NCBI GenBank assembly: GCA_900757335.1
Contig: CAAENL010000106.1
Location: 1-14,686 of the forward strand
DNA: 14,686 nucleotides
Origin: Clostridia bacterium
GTDB taxonomy: Bacteria > Bacillota > Clostridia > Oscillospirales > Acutalibacteraceae
Direction: 5' to 3'
In this document: one piece after another, positions 6,398 to 13,290 of the stretch
How positions within the stretch are numbered: the first letter of the stretch is position 1
How the letters are laid out: every line of letters begins with the position of its first letter
The notes under the pieces: generated by a model
What the model was told of the DNA's origin: nothing
Databases searched by the model: none
Seen by the model: the letters and a program-made list of their open reading frames with translations, nothing else
Position numbers and translations under genes: made by a program

Positions 6398-6769
6398 ATG
6401 GGAAAAGGTAAATTTAGCGAGTTTGATAAGAATTCGAATAATATTTTTATACATATTTTCCTATTCTGTTTGATTGCCTTGTTGATTTACGTAAAGTTCC
6501 CATGCCCATTTAAAATACTTTTTGGCATACCATGTCCTGCTTGCGGTACGCTGCATGCACTTGATGCAATTATAAAATTTAATCTGTATGAATACATACG
6601 ATATAATTATTTAGCGGTTCCTATGGTTAGTGTTGTTTGGCTTAATATTCATAAAAGCTTGTTACTTAAAAACGACAAAATAATTGACATTATGACATAT
6701 TCCGTGTGTGTTTTAATGATAATTAGATATTTTTATGAAATATATATTGACATTTTTGCTAATATATGA
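6398..6769 (+). CDS. DUF2752 family membrane protein
   Basis: This 123-residue protein has a hydrophobic helix at about 17-33, the DUF2752 signature FGIPCPACGTLHAL (42-55, with Cys46 and Cys49), and further hydrophobic stretches at about 71-82 and 100-115. Family members are small integral membrane proteins with a conserved CPxCG. Their function is unknown, and a metal-binding or redox role is only a guess. In the usual motif an Arg follows CGT-x; here it is His (CGTLHAL). AAAGGGGA at 6379-6386 is a ribosome binding site with a rather long 11-12 nt gap to the ATG. A TM2-domain gene follows 32 nt downstream, a pairing I have seen described for these families. The promoter of that next gene lies inside this gene's last codons. 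Confidence 0.78.
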   Translation: MGKGKFSEFDKNSNNIFIHIFLFCLIALLIYVKFPCPFKILFGIPCPACGTLHALDAIIKFNLYEYIRYNYLAVPMVSVVWLNIHKSLLLKNDKIIDIMTYSVCVLMIIRYFYEIYIDIFANI

Positions 6770-6775
6770 TAATAT
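6747..6775 (+). promoter_or_regulatory. Promoter of the TM2-domain gene
   Basis: TTGACA (6747-6752), a 17-bp spacer and TAATAT (6770-6775) form a near-perfect sigma-A promoter. It begins within the last codons of the DUF2752 gene, so the TM2 gene can be expressed independently. Confidence 0.7.
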
Positions 6776-6801
6776 GGCAGCGATAAAAGGGGGGTCTATT
6801 T

Positions 6802-7149
6802 ATGGAAGAACAAAAAATTAATCAATTTATAGCAACAAATGGTAAATTTTTTCCGGCAGAAAAGATTATGGCAATACGTAAAACATTGGAAGAGGCCGAC
6901 GAATCTGCAGCATCTATTATTTATACGATCGGCTTCAAGGATACTACGACGATGTTGTTGATTTCAATTTTCTTGGGATATTTGGGTGTGGATAGATTCA
7001 TGCTTGGCGAAGTAGGGTTAGGAATATTGAAATTATTTACTTGTGGTGGTTGTGGAATATGGTCAATTGTTGATTGGTGTATAATAACTAAAAAAACTCA
7101 AGAGTATAATTTTAATAAATTAATGACAACTTTGGCACAATGCCAGTAA
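6802..7149 (+). CDS. TM2 domain-containing protein
   Basis: This 115-residue membrane protein has an N-terminal helical, charged region (1-47) and a TM2 domain (about 48-97): two helices joined by the typical polar turn GVDRFMLGEVGLGILKL, ending GGCGIWSIVDWCII. The charged motif (here Asp63-Arg64, in GVDRF) is the family hallmark. The N-terminal MEEQKINQFIATNGKFFPAEKI segment also occurs in Clostridia TM2 proteins. AAAAGGGGGG at 6785-6794 is a very strong ribosome binding site, 7 nt before the ATG. A hairpin terminator follows 11 nt after the stop. The molecular function of bacterial TM2 proteins is unknown. I consider it element cargo by position only. Confidence 0.87.
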   Translation: MEEQKINQFIATNGKFFPAEKIMAIRKTLEEADESAASIIYTIGFKDTTTMLLISIFLGYLGVDRFMLGEVGLGILKLFTCGGCGIWSIVDWCIITKKTQEYNFNKLMTTLAQCQ

Positions 7150-7160
7150 CCTTTGTTATT

Positions 7161-7190
7161 GCCCATTACAGTTTTGTAGTGGGCATTTTT
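7161..7190 (+). terminator. Terminator of the TM2 gene
   Basis: GCCCATTACA (7161-7170) pairs with TGTAGTGGGC (7175-7184), a 10-bp stem with one G-T pair and a GTTT loop, followed by ATTTTT. Confidence 0.85.
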
Positions 7191-7309
7191 ATATATAAAA
7201 AAGAATAATGAAACAAATAAAATTGAGAGGCTATTGTACCCGGTGCGTTTTGCGGTTTGAGAAGGAGTGATATAGTTGGTCTCAAATAGCAATCAATTAA
7301 TTTTGAGAA

Positions 7310-7387
7310 GAATAATATTACCATTTTTCATACTGTTTCGCAGTGCACAGTGCGTTTCTTTCATGGGAGGTTGCAAAAAGAGTTAAA
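7310..7387 (+). pseudogene. Relic of a second dinB 5' end
   Basis: The stretch aligns with the first about 75 bases of the intact dinB gene (from 7634). Shared blocks include ATTTTTCATA, CAGTGC, TTTCTTTC, TGGGAGG and AAAAAGAGTTAAA in the same order and strand. Substitutions, a small insertion and a lost start codon leave no open frame, and similarity ends after 7387. The intact gene therefore has a decayed paralogue directly upstream. Confidence 0.65.
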
Positions 7388-7476
7388 TCTGTATCTACCT
7401 TTTAGGGCTATACAAAACAATTAAAAACATGGTAAACTACATATTTGTTAGTATAATAATGTAAAATTTAATGATA

Positions 7477-7505
7477 GGCACATAAACGTTTTACGTGCCT
7501 TTTTT
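7477..7505 (+). terminator. Hairpin terminator upstream of dinB
   Basis: GGCACATAAA (7477-7486) pairs with TTTACGTGCC (7490-7499) with one A-C mismatch and a 3-nt loop, followed by TTTTTT. It insulates dinB from upstream transcription and may be the terminator of the lost gene. Confidence 0.72.
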
Positions 7506-7627
7506 CGTTGTTCAATCTATCCTGATAATGTTGTAAAGATCCATGCGGATGGTGCTATAAAGGTGACTAAAAGCTGAATAGTATAAAAAGATAAAATTTC
7601 TTTATTAGAAGGTAGGCGAAAATATTT

Positions 7628-8890
7628 ATGAACCGAATAATTTTTCATATTGACGTAAACAGTGCTTTTCTTTCGTGGGAGGCCGTAAAAAGAGTTAAAA
7701 ATGGGGAAGAGGATATAAGAAAAATAGCCTCATGTATTGGCGGGGACCCAACTACGAGGCGAGGTGTAGTTCTTGCCAAATCAAACGAAGCTAAAAAGTA
7801 TGGCGTTAAAACAGGAGAACCCTTATCTTTTTCACTCAGAAAATGCCCCCAGTTACAAATATTTAAACCCGATTTTAAGCTTTACAGTTCTTGTTCAAAG
7901 GCATTTAAAAATATATGTAACCACTACTGCCCAACTATGGAAGAATTTTCGATTGATGAATGTTTTCTTGATATGACTGGGATAGCTAATGATTCCAAAC
8001 AAGCGGTCAAAATTGCACACGAAATAAAAGACAGAATAAAAAATGAGCTCGGTTTCACAGTTAACGTAGGTATTGGTGAAAATAAGCTCTGTGCCAAAAT
8101 GGCGAGCGATTTTGAAAAGCCCGATAAAGTCCATACTTTGTTTTTAAACGAAGTTCCAGCAAAAATGTGGTCTTTACCTGCCCATGATTTGCTTTTCGTT
8201 GGCAAGGCGTCTGCGAAAAAACTAAATTCTTTAGGTATATATAAAATTGGGCAACTTGCAAACGCAAAAATAGAGTTTTTGGCAAAGCATTTTGGAGATA
8301 AAAGAAGCCGGTATATGCATAACTTTGCAAACGCCATAGATGATTCGCCTGTGGTTTCTAAAAGACCCGAACCTAAAGGATATAGCAATTCTGTAACGCT
8401 TGAGAAAAATCTAACTTCAATAAAAGAAGCGAATACTGTACTTCTTGCGATTGCGGATGCGGTAACTGGTCACATGAGAAAAGATGGAAACAAAGCACAT
8501 AGTATCTCTGTTAGAATAAGATTTTTAAATTTCCAAAATCAATCGCATCAAATGAGCTTTTCAGAACCACTGAGTACTACAAACGAAGTGTACGAAGCAG
8601 CAAAGAAATTGTTAAAAGAGTTGTGGAAGGGTAGACGTCCAATTAGGCTAATAAGTATATCGCTTACCAATTTAACTAAGCTTGGCGGCTGTAAACAGCT
8701 ATCCTTTTTCGATAAACCAAGCAAGCAAGTAGAAACCATTAAAAAGTCCGATGAGAAAGTAGATATGGTGATTGATAACTTACGTAAAAAATACGGCTTC
8801 AATGTGATAAAACGTTGCGGAGCAATGGGGCTCGATGAAGAAGTCGGAGGAAAATTCAAAGGAAAACTAGGTGCAAAAAAATTAATATAA
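7628..8890 (+). CDS. dinB: DinB-type Y-family DNA polymerase (Pol IV-like)
   Basis: This 420-residue translesion polymerase inserts nucleotides opposite damaged bases without proofreading. The catalytic carboxylates are intact: FHIDVNSAF holds Asp9 and steric-gate Phe14, and SIDECFLDMTG holds Asp110 and Glu111. The thumb/helix-hairpin-helix part (about 180-235, FVGKASAKKLNSLGI) and the little-finger domain (about 250-350) follow. A QLSFF motif at 357-361 should bind the beta sliding clamp. Most Pol IV proteins are about 350-420 residues, so it is full length, with a Lys-rich tail. The start is ATG at 7628, with AAGG at 7609-7612 and AGG at 7614-7616 upstream. The dinB relic just upstream suggests replacement or duplication. 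Its presence between a terminase-like gene and membrane cargo suggests element cargo, but it could be a chromosomal gene if the element is smaller than proposed. Confidence 0.93.
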   Translation: MNRIIFHIDVNSAFLSWEAVKRVKNGEEDIRKIASCIGGDPTTRRGVVLAKSNEAKKYGVKTGEPLSFSLRKCPQLQIFKPDFKLYSSCSKAFKNICNHYCPTMEEFSIDECFLDMTGIANDSKQAVKIAHEIKDRIKNELGFTVNVGIGENKLCAKMASDFEKPDKVHTLFLNEVPAKMWSLPAHDLLFVGKASAKKLNSLGIYKIGQLANAKIEFLAKHFGDKRSRYMHNFANAIDDSPVVSKRPEPKGYSNSVTLEKNLTSIKEANTVLLAIADAVTGHMRKDGNKAHSISVRIRFLNFQNQSHQMSFSEPLSTTNEVYEAAKKLLKELWKGRRPIRLISISLTNLTKLGGCKQLSFFDKPSKQVETIKKSDEKVDMVIDNLRKKYGFNVIKRCGAMGLDEEVGGKFKGKLGAKKLI

Positions 8891-9016
8891 AAGTAAAAAT
8901 TGTCATCTGAAGTGAAAAGTTTATTTTCGGCGATAGCATAAACTATTCATTCGATTTACTGCTCAATTAAAAAATAAAGGACTATTTATTTGTTTCGTAT
9001 TGTATAAATCTGTTAC

Positions 9017-9436
9017 CTATAAACCGCTCGGAAGTTTAAAAACATCGAAAGAATTTTCGATTTCTTCGAATATCGCAGAATTCATATTTGTTTCGATGTT
9101 AATAAATTTGATATAAAAATCCAAAAGTTTGGCGCTTGCATGCAATTTTACATTTGATGGGGCAGAGGCATCATCTAAAATTTCAATTAAAAATTTAGCC
9201 GCAGTTTTTGCGCCGTTTGATATTTTTTCGCTGATTTCCCGCAGCTGTGTGTGCTTTATATCACGGTACGCAATGATTAAATCTTCGTCTTTTAGATAAG
9301 AATAAATCGTTTTGCGGGTAACCCCGGCTATTTTGCTTGCTTCGCTTATATCTTTGGAAACTGTTAAAGCTTCCAAAATTTTATCTTTTTGTAATTCATG
9401 TGCATCGATTAGTTCTATATCTTTTTTGGGTTTCAT
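9017..9436 (-). CDS. HTH protein resembling phage small terminase (phBC6A51-like)
   Basis: This 139-residue protein has a helix-turn-helix at about 22-47 (ALTVSKDISEASKIAGVTRKTIYSYL), followed by a long helical region with the typical order 'IAYRDIK...LREISEKISNGAKTAAKFLIEIL' and 'SAPSNVKLHASAKLLDF'. This pattern is common in phage and satellite HTH proteins annotated as terminase small subunits or phBC6A51-type HTH proteins. If it is a terminase small subunit it would mark element DNA for packaging by a helper. The assignment is from pattern memory and only moderately safe; a transcription regulator is the alternative. ATG at 9436 was chosen over a frame opening 13 codons earlier because AAGGAG (9451-9446) is 9 nt upstream. 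The iteron cluster lies directly upstream and a further partial copy overlaps the stop codon. Confidence 0.7.
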   Translation of the reverse strand: MKPKKDIELIDAHELQKDKILEALTVSKDISEASKIAGVTRKTIYSYLKDEDLIIAYRDIKHTQLREISEKISNGAKTAAKFLIEILDDASAPSNVKLHASAKLLDFYIKFINIETNMNSAIFEEIENSFDVFKLPSGL

Positions 9437-9472
9437 ACTTAAATTCTCCTTGTTGTATTTAAAATGGGGTAG

Positions 9473-9633
9473 CAAAGGTAACAGTTGCCTGAAAATCAGA
9501 CATATTTGTGTTTTGAGCGTTACCTTGCCAAAATTTTTAAGGTAACGATGTGCCTTTTGTTACCTTTGTTTTAATGATAGGGTATTATCCAAAAGCGTCA
9601 GATTTTCTTATTTTTTTATATGTGTTACCTTTG
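9473..9633. repeat. Cluster of inverted 11-bp iterons, probable replication origin of the element
   Basis: Five copies of CAAAGGTAACA or its complement lie in one intergenic gap. CAAAGGTAACA is at 9473-9483. CGTTACCTT at 9518-9526 is paired with AAGGTAACG at 9539-9547, a perfect inverted repeat with a 12-nt spacer. TGTTACCTTTG occurs at 9558-9568 and 9623-9633. A partial copy (TGTTACCT) is at 9011-9018. A very AT-rich stretch (9569-9622) lies between the last two. Position directly downstream of the replication ATPase gene matches the rep-ori arrangement of SaPI-type satellites. An operator function for the HTH gene is the alternative. Confidence 0.68.
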
Positions 9634-9643
9634 ATACCGATTT

Positions 9644-11554
9644 TTAGGGCATAGGCTCAAAATTATCAAACTTATCCTTGTAAAAGCAAACGTACCTGCC
9701 TTGTTTTCCGTTTATCCTACAATTTATGGTGTTTCTGCCATCGCTTTTCTTAATTAAGCCCTCATCGGCAAGTGCTTTTAAAAGAGCTTTGGAACTTGTG
9801 GCAAAATTTTCACTTTGTTTTAAATAAAAACCGCAAACCTGATTATACGCAACACTTGAAATTAAATAGTAATAATCATCGTCGTAGTAGCCGACCAAAA
9901 CCTTACTGCTTGTATCGGCACCTGACGGGGTGCCTAATTTTTCAAGTTTAACGGCTCCGCTTGCAATTATATCGCCAAGAGCTCTGATAAATTTTATGGC
10001 AGGCTTGTCCCCGCTTAAAAATTTAGAATGTTCGGCTGCCATGGAATTTAAAATACTAATAAATTCGTTCATACGTTCGGTGACGTAAGATTCATAAAGT
10101 GCACCGCAACCTTTGCAAAATTCCAAAAAATACTTAAAGCCAATTTGCAAAAAAGCAAGCATACTCGGGATTCTTTGGTGCGAGGGCCATTTTAATTTTG
10201 CATTCCAATCGGTTCGGAATTTTTCAAATTCACTTTTTAAAATATCTATCCAAACCTTCTCATTACTGCTTAAAAAAGTGTTTTGAATATTCTCGATAAA
10301 TCCCCTCATAACTTTGGCGTACACGCCATTTCTTGCGCTTTCCTGAGCTTTTGTCATAACAAGCCAGTTTATATCTCCCGGATTTAGTTCGCTTATAATT
10401 TGCCTTGCCGTGCCGCTTTCTCCGACGTTTGGCGACTGCTCACCGGTAATTATAACGTTACAGCGCGGATATCGCTGTTTCATTACCGTACTGTCCGAAC
10501 TGAGCCGTTGCCTTCCTGTCCTTTCGCCGACCGAACGCAGTATTTGTTGGGCAGTGTTATCCATTTTACTCATATCGCCCTTGGAGCTCGGCTTATAATC
10601 ATCAACACAGATAAGGCTATCTTTTAAAGCAAAGGCACTGCTCATTATGGCATTTGGAGTATCCATGAAAGAAAAGGGCAAATCGGTACCAGAAAAATTT
10701 CCAAAAAACGAAAGGAATAATGCCGAAAGTGTACTTTTGCCCGAACCCGTTTTACCTAAAAGAAAATAGACAAAATTCGGCTCAAACCCTGCCTTTTTTA
10801 AAAACTCGTTTAAAGGGGTTAAAAACGTATACGCCAAAAGGGGATATATTATTCTTTTTGGTGCCAATTTTTCAAAAGTATTAAAAACATCTTGTAAATT
10901 TTCATGTATCTTGCAAACGCTTTGCGGCAGTCTGTATTTTTGAGCTTTGCCCTCAAGAAAAACCTTGATATTATCCGCTCCGACCGCTCCGCTGCTATGA
11001 AGATATATCCACTTGCCGCCGTACTTTCTCCAACCGATATGCTTAAATACGGTTTCGCTTTTTATGTTCTTGGAAATTACCTGAATGCAATGCCGAAGGC
11101 TCTCTTTTGCGGATTGGTGTGGCTCTAAAATGCAGCAAACGCCCCATTTTCTTATTATCCAGTTCATGCTCTGGAAGTCATTTTCAGAAACGTCTATACC
11201 GGGCAGATCATCGCCGTTTTGATGTTTACCGCAAATTTTTAGGACTTTATGAGTTTCAAGTCCGTCATCGATAGTTACTTCTTTTTCTATCCAGGCAACA
11301 AAATTACAAAGCCGCTTTTGGGTTTCGTTGCTGCTTTTAGAGATTACCGCATATGTGCAGTTTTCTTTTGCAATATATCTTGTGTTTTCAAATATCTTTT
11401 CAAAAAAAGAACCCAAAGTTTCGCTTTTTTGCGGTAAAATATCGTTGTGTGTAGTGTTATCATCGTTTTCGGTGATGGTGCTTTTTTTATTTGCCAAATA
11501 TTTTTTAAATAAATCGCTGTTTGCTATTTTTGTTGCAAACTCTTCATTATCCAT
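9644..11554 (-). CDS. DUF927-type replication ATPase/helicase
   Basis: This 636-residue protein has a central DUF927-like region and a P-loop ATPase core. Walker A is GKTGSGKST (267-275) and Walker B is LICVDDY (about 314-320, Asp318/Asp319). An arginine-rich segment (SVGERTGRQR, about 341-350) and ITGEQSP (about 369-375, sensor-1-like position) follow. These proteins occur in satellites, plasmids and integrative elements beside CHC2 primases and are thought to act as replicative helicase or initiator. The C-terminal about 130 residues contain a winged-helix-like end (KALLKALADEGLIKKSDGRN). The ATG directly abuts the stop codon of the primase-like gene, so the two are coupled. The likely origin iterons begin 10 nt after its stop codon, suggesting it, or its C-terminal part, binds them. 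The helicase role is inferred from family context. Confidence 0.85.
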   Translation of the reverse strand: MDNEEFATKIANSDLFKKYLANKKSTITENDDNTTHNDILPQKSETLGSFFEKIFENTRYIAKENCTYAVISKSSNETQKRLCNFVAWIEKEVTIDDGLETHKVLKICGKHQNGDDLPGIDVSENDFQSMNWIIRKWGVCCILEPHQSAKESLRHCIQVISKNIKSETVFKHIGWRKYGGKWIYLHSSGAVGADNIKVFLEGKAQKYRLPQSVCKIHENLQDVFNTFEKLAPKRIIYPLLAYTFLTPLNEFLKKAGFEPNFVYFLLGKTGSGKSTLSALFLSFFGNFSGTDLPFSFMDTPNAIMSSAFALKDSLICVDDYKPSSKGDMSKMDNTAQQILRSVGERTGRQRLSSDSTVMKQRYPRCNVIITGEQSPNVGESGTARQIISELNPGDINWLVMTKAQESARNGVYAKVMRGFIENIQNTFLSSNEKVWIDILKSEFEKFRTDWNAKLKWPSHQRIPSMLAFLQIGFKYFLEFCKGCGALYESYVTERMNEFISILNSMAAEHSKFLSGDKPAIKFIRALGDIIASGAVKLEKLGTPSGADTSSKVLVGYYDDDYYYLISSVAYNQVCGFYLKQSENFATSSKALLKALADEGLIKKSDGRNTINCRINGKQGRYVCFYKDKFDNFEPMP

Positions 11555-12160
11555 TTAGAATACCTCGAGTTCTTTTAAAATTTTGTGTTTCCAGCTTTCT
11601 ATGGCATTATATTCTTCAAGTAGCTTTTCTTGGCTGCTCGATAAGAAAAAATCTAGTATATAGCTTATGTGTTCCAAATAATTGGCAGCTATAATAAAGA
11701 TTTTCGAAACCTGCTTTGGCTTTTTCGGTGCAAAATTCCGAAATATTTTCCGAAAGGCTCTAAATACTCTTAAAAACCATTTTTCCGTGGTTTCTTTCCA
11801 AGTTTTGAAAGTTTCTATGATTGCGTTTATTTCTTTCCTTTTTGCGTGCATTTTTTGAATTTTTTGCCTGTCTTTTGTATTTAAATTGCTTTTTATAAGT
11901 CCCATATTAAAGTCGTCATTTAGCTTCTGCGCCGCTTGCATGGCAGTTAAGCCGAAGTAATTCATTACAAAATCTATAACCGTGCCGCCCGATTCGCATG
12001 CAAAGCATTTGAATTTATTATTTTTAAAACTGAGGCTCGGGTGATGATCATCGTGGAACGGGCAAATGGCTTTGTTTTTATTATCAATTTCCATTCCGTA
12101 AAACTTTGCAACTTCCGGCAAATAAAGCCGCGCTTTGATTTCTTCAAATAAATTTACCAT
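11555..12160 (-). CDS. CHC2 zinc-finger primase-like protein without Toprim domain
   Basis: This 201-residue protein begins MVNLFEEIKARLYLPEVAKFYG and carries a complete DnaG-type CHC2 zinc-binding domain: CPFHDDHHPSLSF (Cys33, His36) and FKCFACESGGTVIDFV (Cys52, Cys55). The remaining about 110 residues are basic and helical, and no Toprim catalytic motif is visible, unlike full primases of about 600 residues. It may recognise single-stranded origin DNA while catalysis is supplied by another protein. ATG at 12160 was chosen over a frame opening 11 codons earlier because GGGAG (12171-12167) lies 6 nt upstream and the longer frame overlaps the previous gene. It lies 1 nt after the stop of the AlpA-like gene and directly abuts the ATPase gene, forming one leftward operon. 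Confidence 0.85.
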   Translation of the reverse strand: MVNLFEEIKARLYLPEVAKFYGMEIDNKNKAICPFHDDHHPSLSFKNNKFKCFACESGGTVIDFVMNYFGLTAMQAAQKLNDDFNMGLIKSNLNTKDRQKIQKMHAKRKEINAIIETFKTWKETTEKWFLRVFRAFRKIFRNFAPKKPKQVSKIFIIAANYLEHISYILDFFLSSSQEKLLEEYNAIESWKHKILKELEVF

Positions 12161-12161
12161 T

Positions 12162-12374
12162 TTAAACTCCCGAAGCCGTACCGCTTTGCTCATCGAGCCA
12201 TTTTTTAAATTGATTTTTCTCCACTATTATTCGTTTTGAGCTTATTTTTATGGCAGGAAAGTCTTTGCGGTGAAAAAGCTCGTATATATTCGGCAGTGCG
12301 ATATTTAAAATTTCAGAAATTTGTTTTGCGTTAAGAGCGATTGGGAGATTTTCCCAGTTTGTAAGCTTATTCAA
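12162..12374 (-). CDS. AlpA/excisionase-like helix-turn-helix protein
   Basis: This 70-residue DNA-binding protein starts at TTG. The central part LNAKQISEILNIALPNIYELFHRKDFPAIKISSKRIIVEKNQFKKWL is the MerR-like winged-helix fold of excisionase (Xis) and AlpA-type regulators, with the usual 'YxLFHRKDFPAIKI' wing. Such proteins act as recombination directionality factors or as activators of satellite and prophage genes. TTG was chosen because AAAGGAG (ending 12383) lies 8 nt upstream; a longer frame from 12452 would start inside the promoter and is implausible. It is the first gene of the leftward replication operon and is controlled from the divergent switch region shared with the repressor gene. 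Whether it works as Xis, as activator, or both cannot be told from sequence. Confidence 0.8.
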   Translation of the reverse strand: MNKLTNWENLPIALNAKQISEILNIALPNIYELFHRKDFPAIKISSKRIIVEKNQFKKWLDEQSGTASGV

Positions 12375-12400
12375 GATTATTTCTCCTTTTACTAAAATTG

Positions 12401-12415
12401 GTAGGCTTTGCCTAC
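12401..12415 (-). promoter_or_regulatory. Leader hairpin of the leftward operon
   Basis: GTAGGC (12401-12406) and GCCTAC (12410-12415) form a perfect 6-bp stem with a 3-nt loop. It lies about 10 nt downstream of the leftward -10 box and 12 nt upstream of the AAAGGAG site of the AlpA-like gene, so it would be at the very 5' end of the mRNA. It may stabilise the message or serve as an operator. Confidence 0.5.
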
Positions 12416-12423
12416 ATTTAATA

Positions 12424-12452
12424 TTATTAATTAAAAATAGCTTGACTGTCAA
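12424..12452 (-). promoter_or_regulatory. Leftward promoter of the replication operon
   Basis: On the minus strand, TTGACA (12452-12447) and TAATAA (12429-12424) are separated by 17 bp. Its -35 box overlaps the -35 box of the rightward promoter. Confidence 0.62.
12442..12452. promoter_or_regulatory. Palindrome shared by both -35 boxes (operator candidate)
   Basis: TTGACTGTCAA is a perfect 11-bp palindrome. Its left arm is the -35 box of the rightward promoter and its right arm, read on the other strand, is the -35 box of the leftward promoter. A repressor bound here would shut both directions, as in phage-type genetic switches. Confidence 0.55.
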
Positions 12453-12470
12453 TAAAAGTTGCTATATAAT
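12442..12470 (+). promoter_or_regulatory. Rightward promoter of repressor and integrase
   Basis: TTGACT (12442-12447), a 17-bp spacer and TATAAT (12465-12470) form a near-consensus promoter about 40 nt before the repressor start. It is one of the strongest promoters in the window. Confidence 0.82.
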
Positions 12471-12510
12471 ATAAAACGCAAGAAAAAATAACATTAAAGG
12501 AATGAAAAAT

Positions 12511-13290
12511 TTGGAAGTGTCAAAAAACATAAAGGGGTATGATGGATGCCTTGCAACAAGGCTCAGAGGTCTGATGGAGGATTCAAAAACTACTCAAATC
12601 GAACTTGCAAAATCATTAGGGGTTTCACGCCAAAGCGTATCGCAGTATATGGATGGTTCCATGCAGCCAAATGCAGAAAAGCTAAGCAATATAGCGAGAT
12701 TTTTTAATGTTTCGAGTGATTATTTGCTAGGGAAAACGGATGCTAGGTCTTATTCGGCTGATCTTATCAAAGTGTGCAATTTTACGGGGCTTGACGAAGA
12801 ATTTGTAAAATATTTAAACACAAGCCACCCAAGTAAATTAGAAGTTATAAATACCATGTTTAGCGATGGTTTTATTCAAAATATTGTGAGTTTTATAGAA
12901 GATGAAATAGCATTGTTAATACTCGTTAAAAGCAGATCAAAAAACGTAGGCAGTATTACAGTATCAGAAAATGTGGATGGTACTGTTATAGAAACGATCG
13001 AAATATGGCGTGACTACATAGAAAACAATTTTGAAGAAAAAATGCGGGAAATAAGGAGAAAAGTTATTGATCGTTGCACTCAAAATATAGAAAAAGTTTT
13101 AAATGACATTTTTGATTCATGGAGCAAAAATACAGTTAAATCCATGAGCAAAGAAACATTTAATAAAGCTATGAAAAAAATTTGTACGGAGCATTACCTA
13201 AATGAAAAAGCGTTTATATATAGAAATGAATTGGCAAAAATTCACTCTGAGCCAACAAATGATGATCAAAAAACCAAAGAAGGGGAATAA
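12511..13290 (+). CDS. XRE family repressor (Stl/CI-like)
   Basis: This protein of about 259 residues has an N-terminal Cro/CI-type helix-turn-helix (LATRLRGLMEDSKTTQIELAKSLGVSRQSVSQYMDGSMQPNAEKLSNIARFFNVSSDYLLG). The C-terminal two thirds is helical and charged. No LexA/CI-type Ser-Lys peptidase domain can be seen, so RecA-triggered self-cleavage is unlikely. It resembles SaPI Stl repressors in overall plan, which are relieved by binding a helper-phage protein; this comparison is inference. TTG at 12511 lies 9 nt after AAAGGA (12496-12501), whereas ATG at 12502 is almost on top of that site, so I prefer TTG but ATG is possible. The stop codon directly abuts the integrase ATG, so both are one transcript. 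It diverges from the replication operon. Confidence 0.82.
   Translation: MEVSKNIKGYDGCLATRLRGLMEDSKTTQIELAKSLGVSRQSVSQYMDGSMQPNAEKLSNIARFFNVSSDYLLGKTDARSYSADLIKVCNFTGLDEEFVKYLNTSHPSKLEVINTMFSDGFIQNIVSFIEDEIALLILVKSRSKNVGSITVSENVDGTVIETIEIWRDYIENNFEEKMREIRRKVIDRCTQNIEKVLNDIFDSWSKNTVKSMSKETFNKAMKKICTEHYLNEKAFIYRNELAKIHSEPTNDDQKTKEGE

Larger units (their letters stand above)
7191..7627. other. Intergenic region with a dinB relic and a terminator
   Basis: No intact gene is seen. The region contains a decayed copy of the dinB 5' end (7310-7387), a hairpin terminator (7477-7505) and the dinB leader. I found no convincing LexA-type box (GAAC-N4-GTTC) or consensus promoter before dinB. Confidence 0.55.

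Noticed and set aside
7098..7292. 64-residue minus-strand frame across the TM2 terminator
   Set aside because: It includes the terminator hairpin, lacks a ribosome binding site and shows no familiar motif.
7506..7627. LexA/SOS box before dinB
   Set aside because: I found no GAAC-N4-GTTC type site in the leader, so SOS control of dinB is not supported by sequence.
7924..8388. 154-residue frame on the minus strand
   Set aside because: It is entirely inside dinB on the opposite strand, and dinB has complete catalytic motifs.
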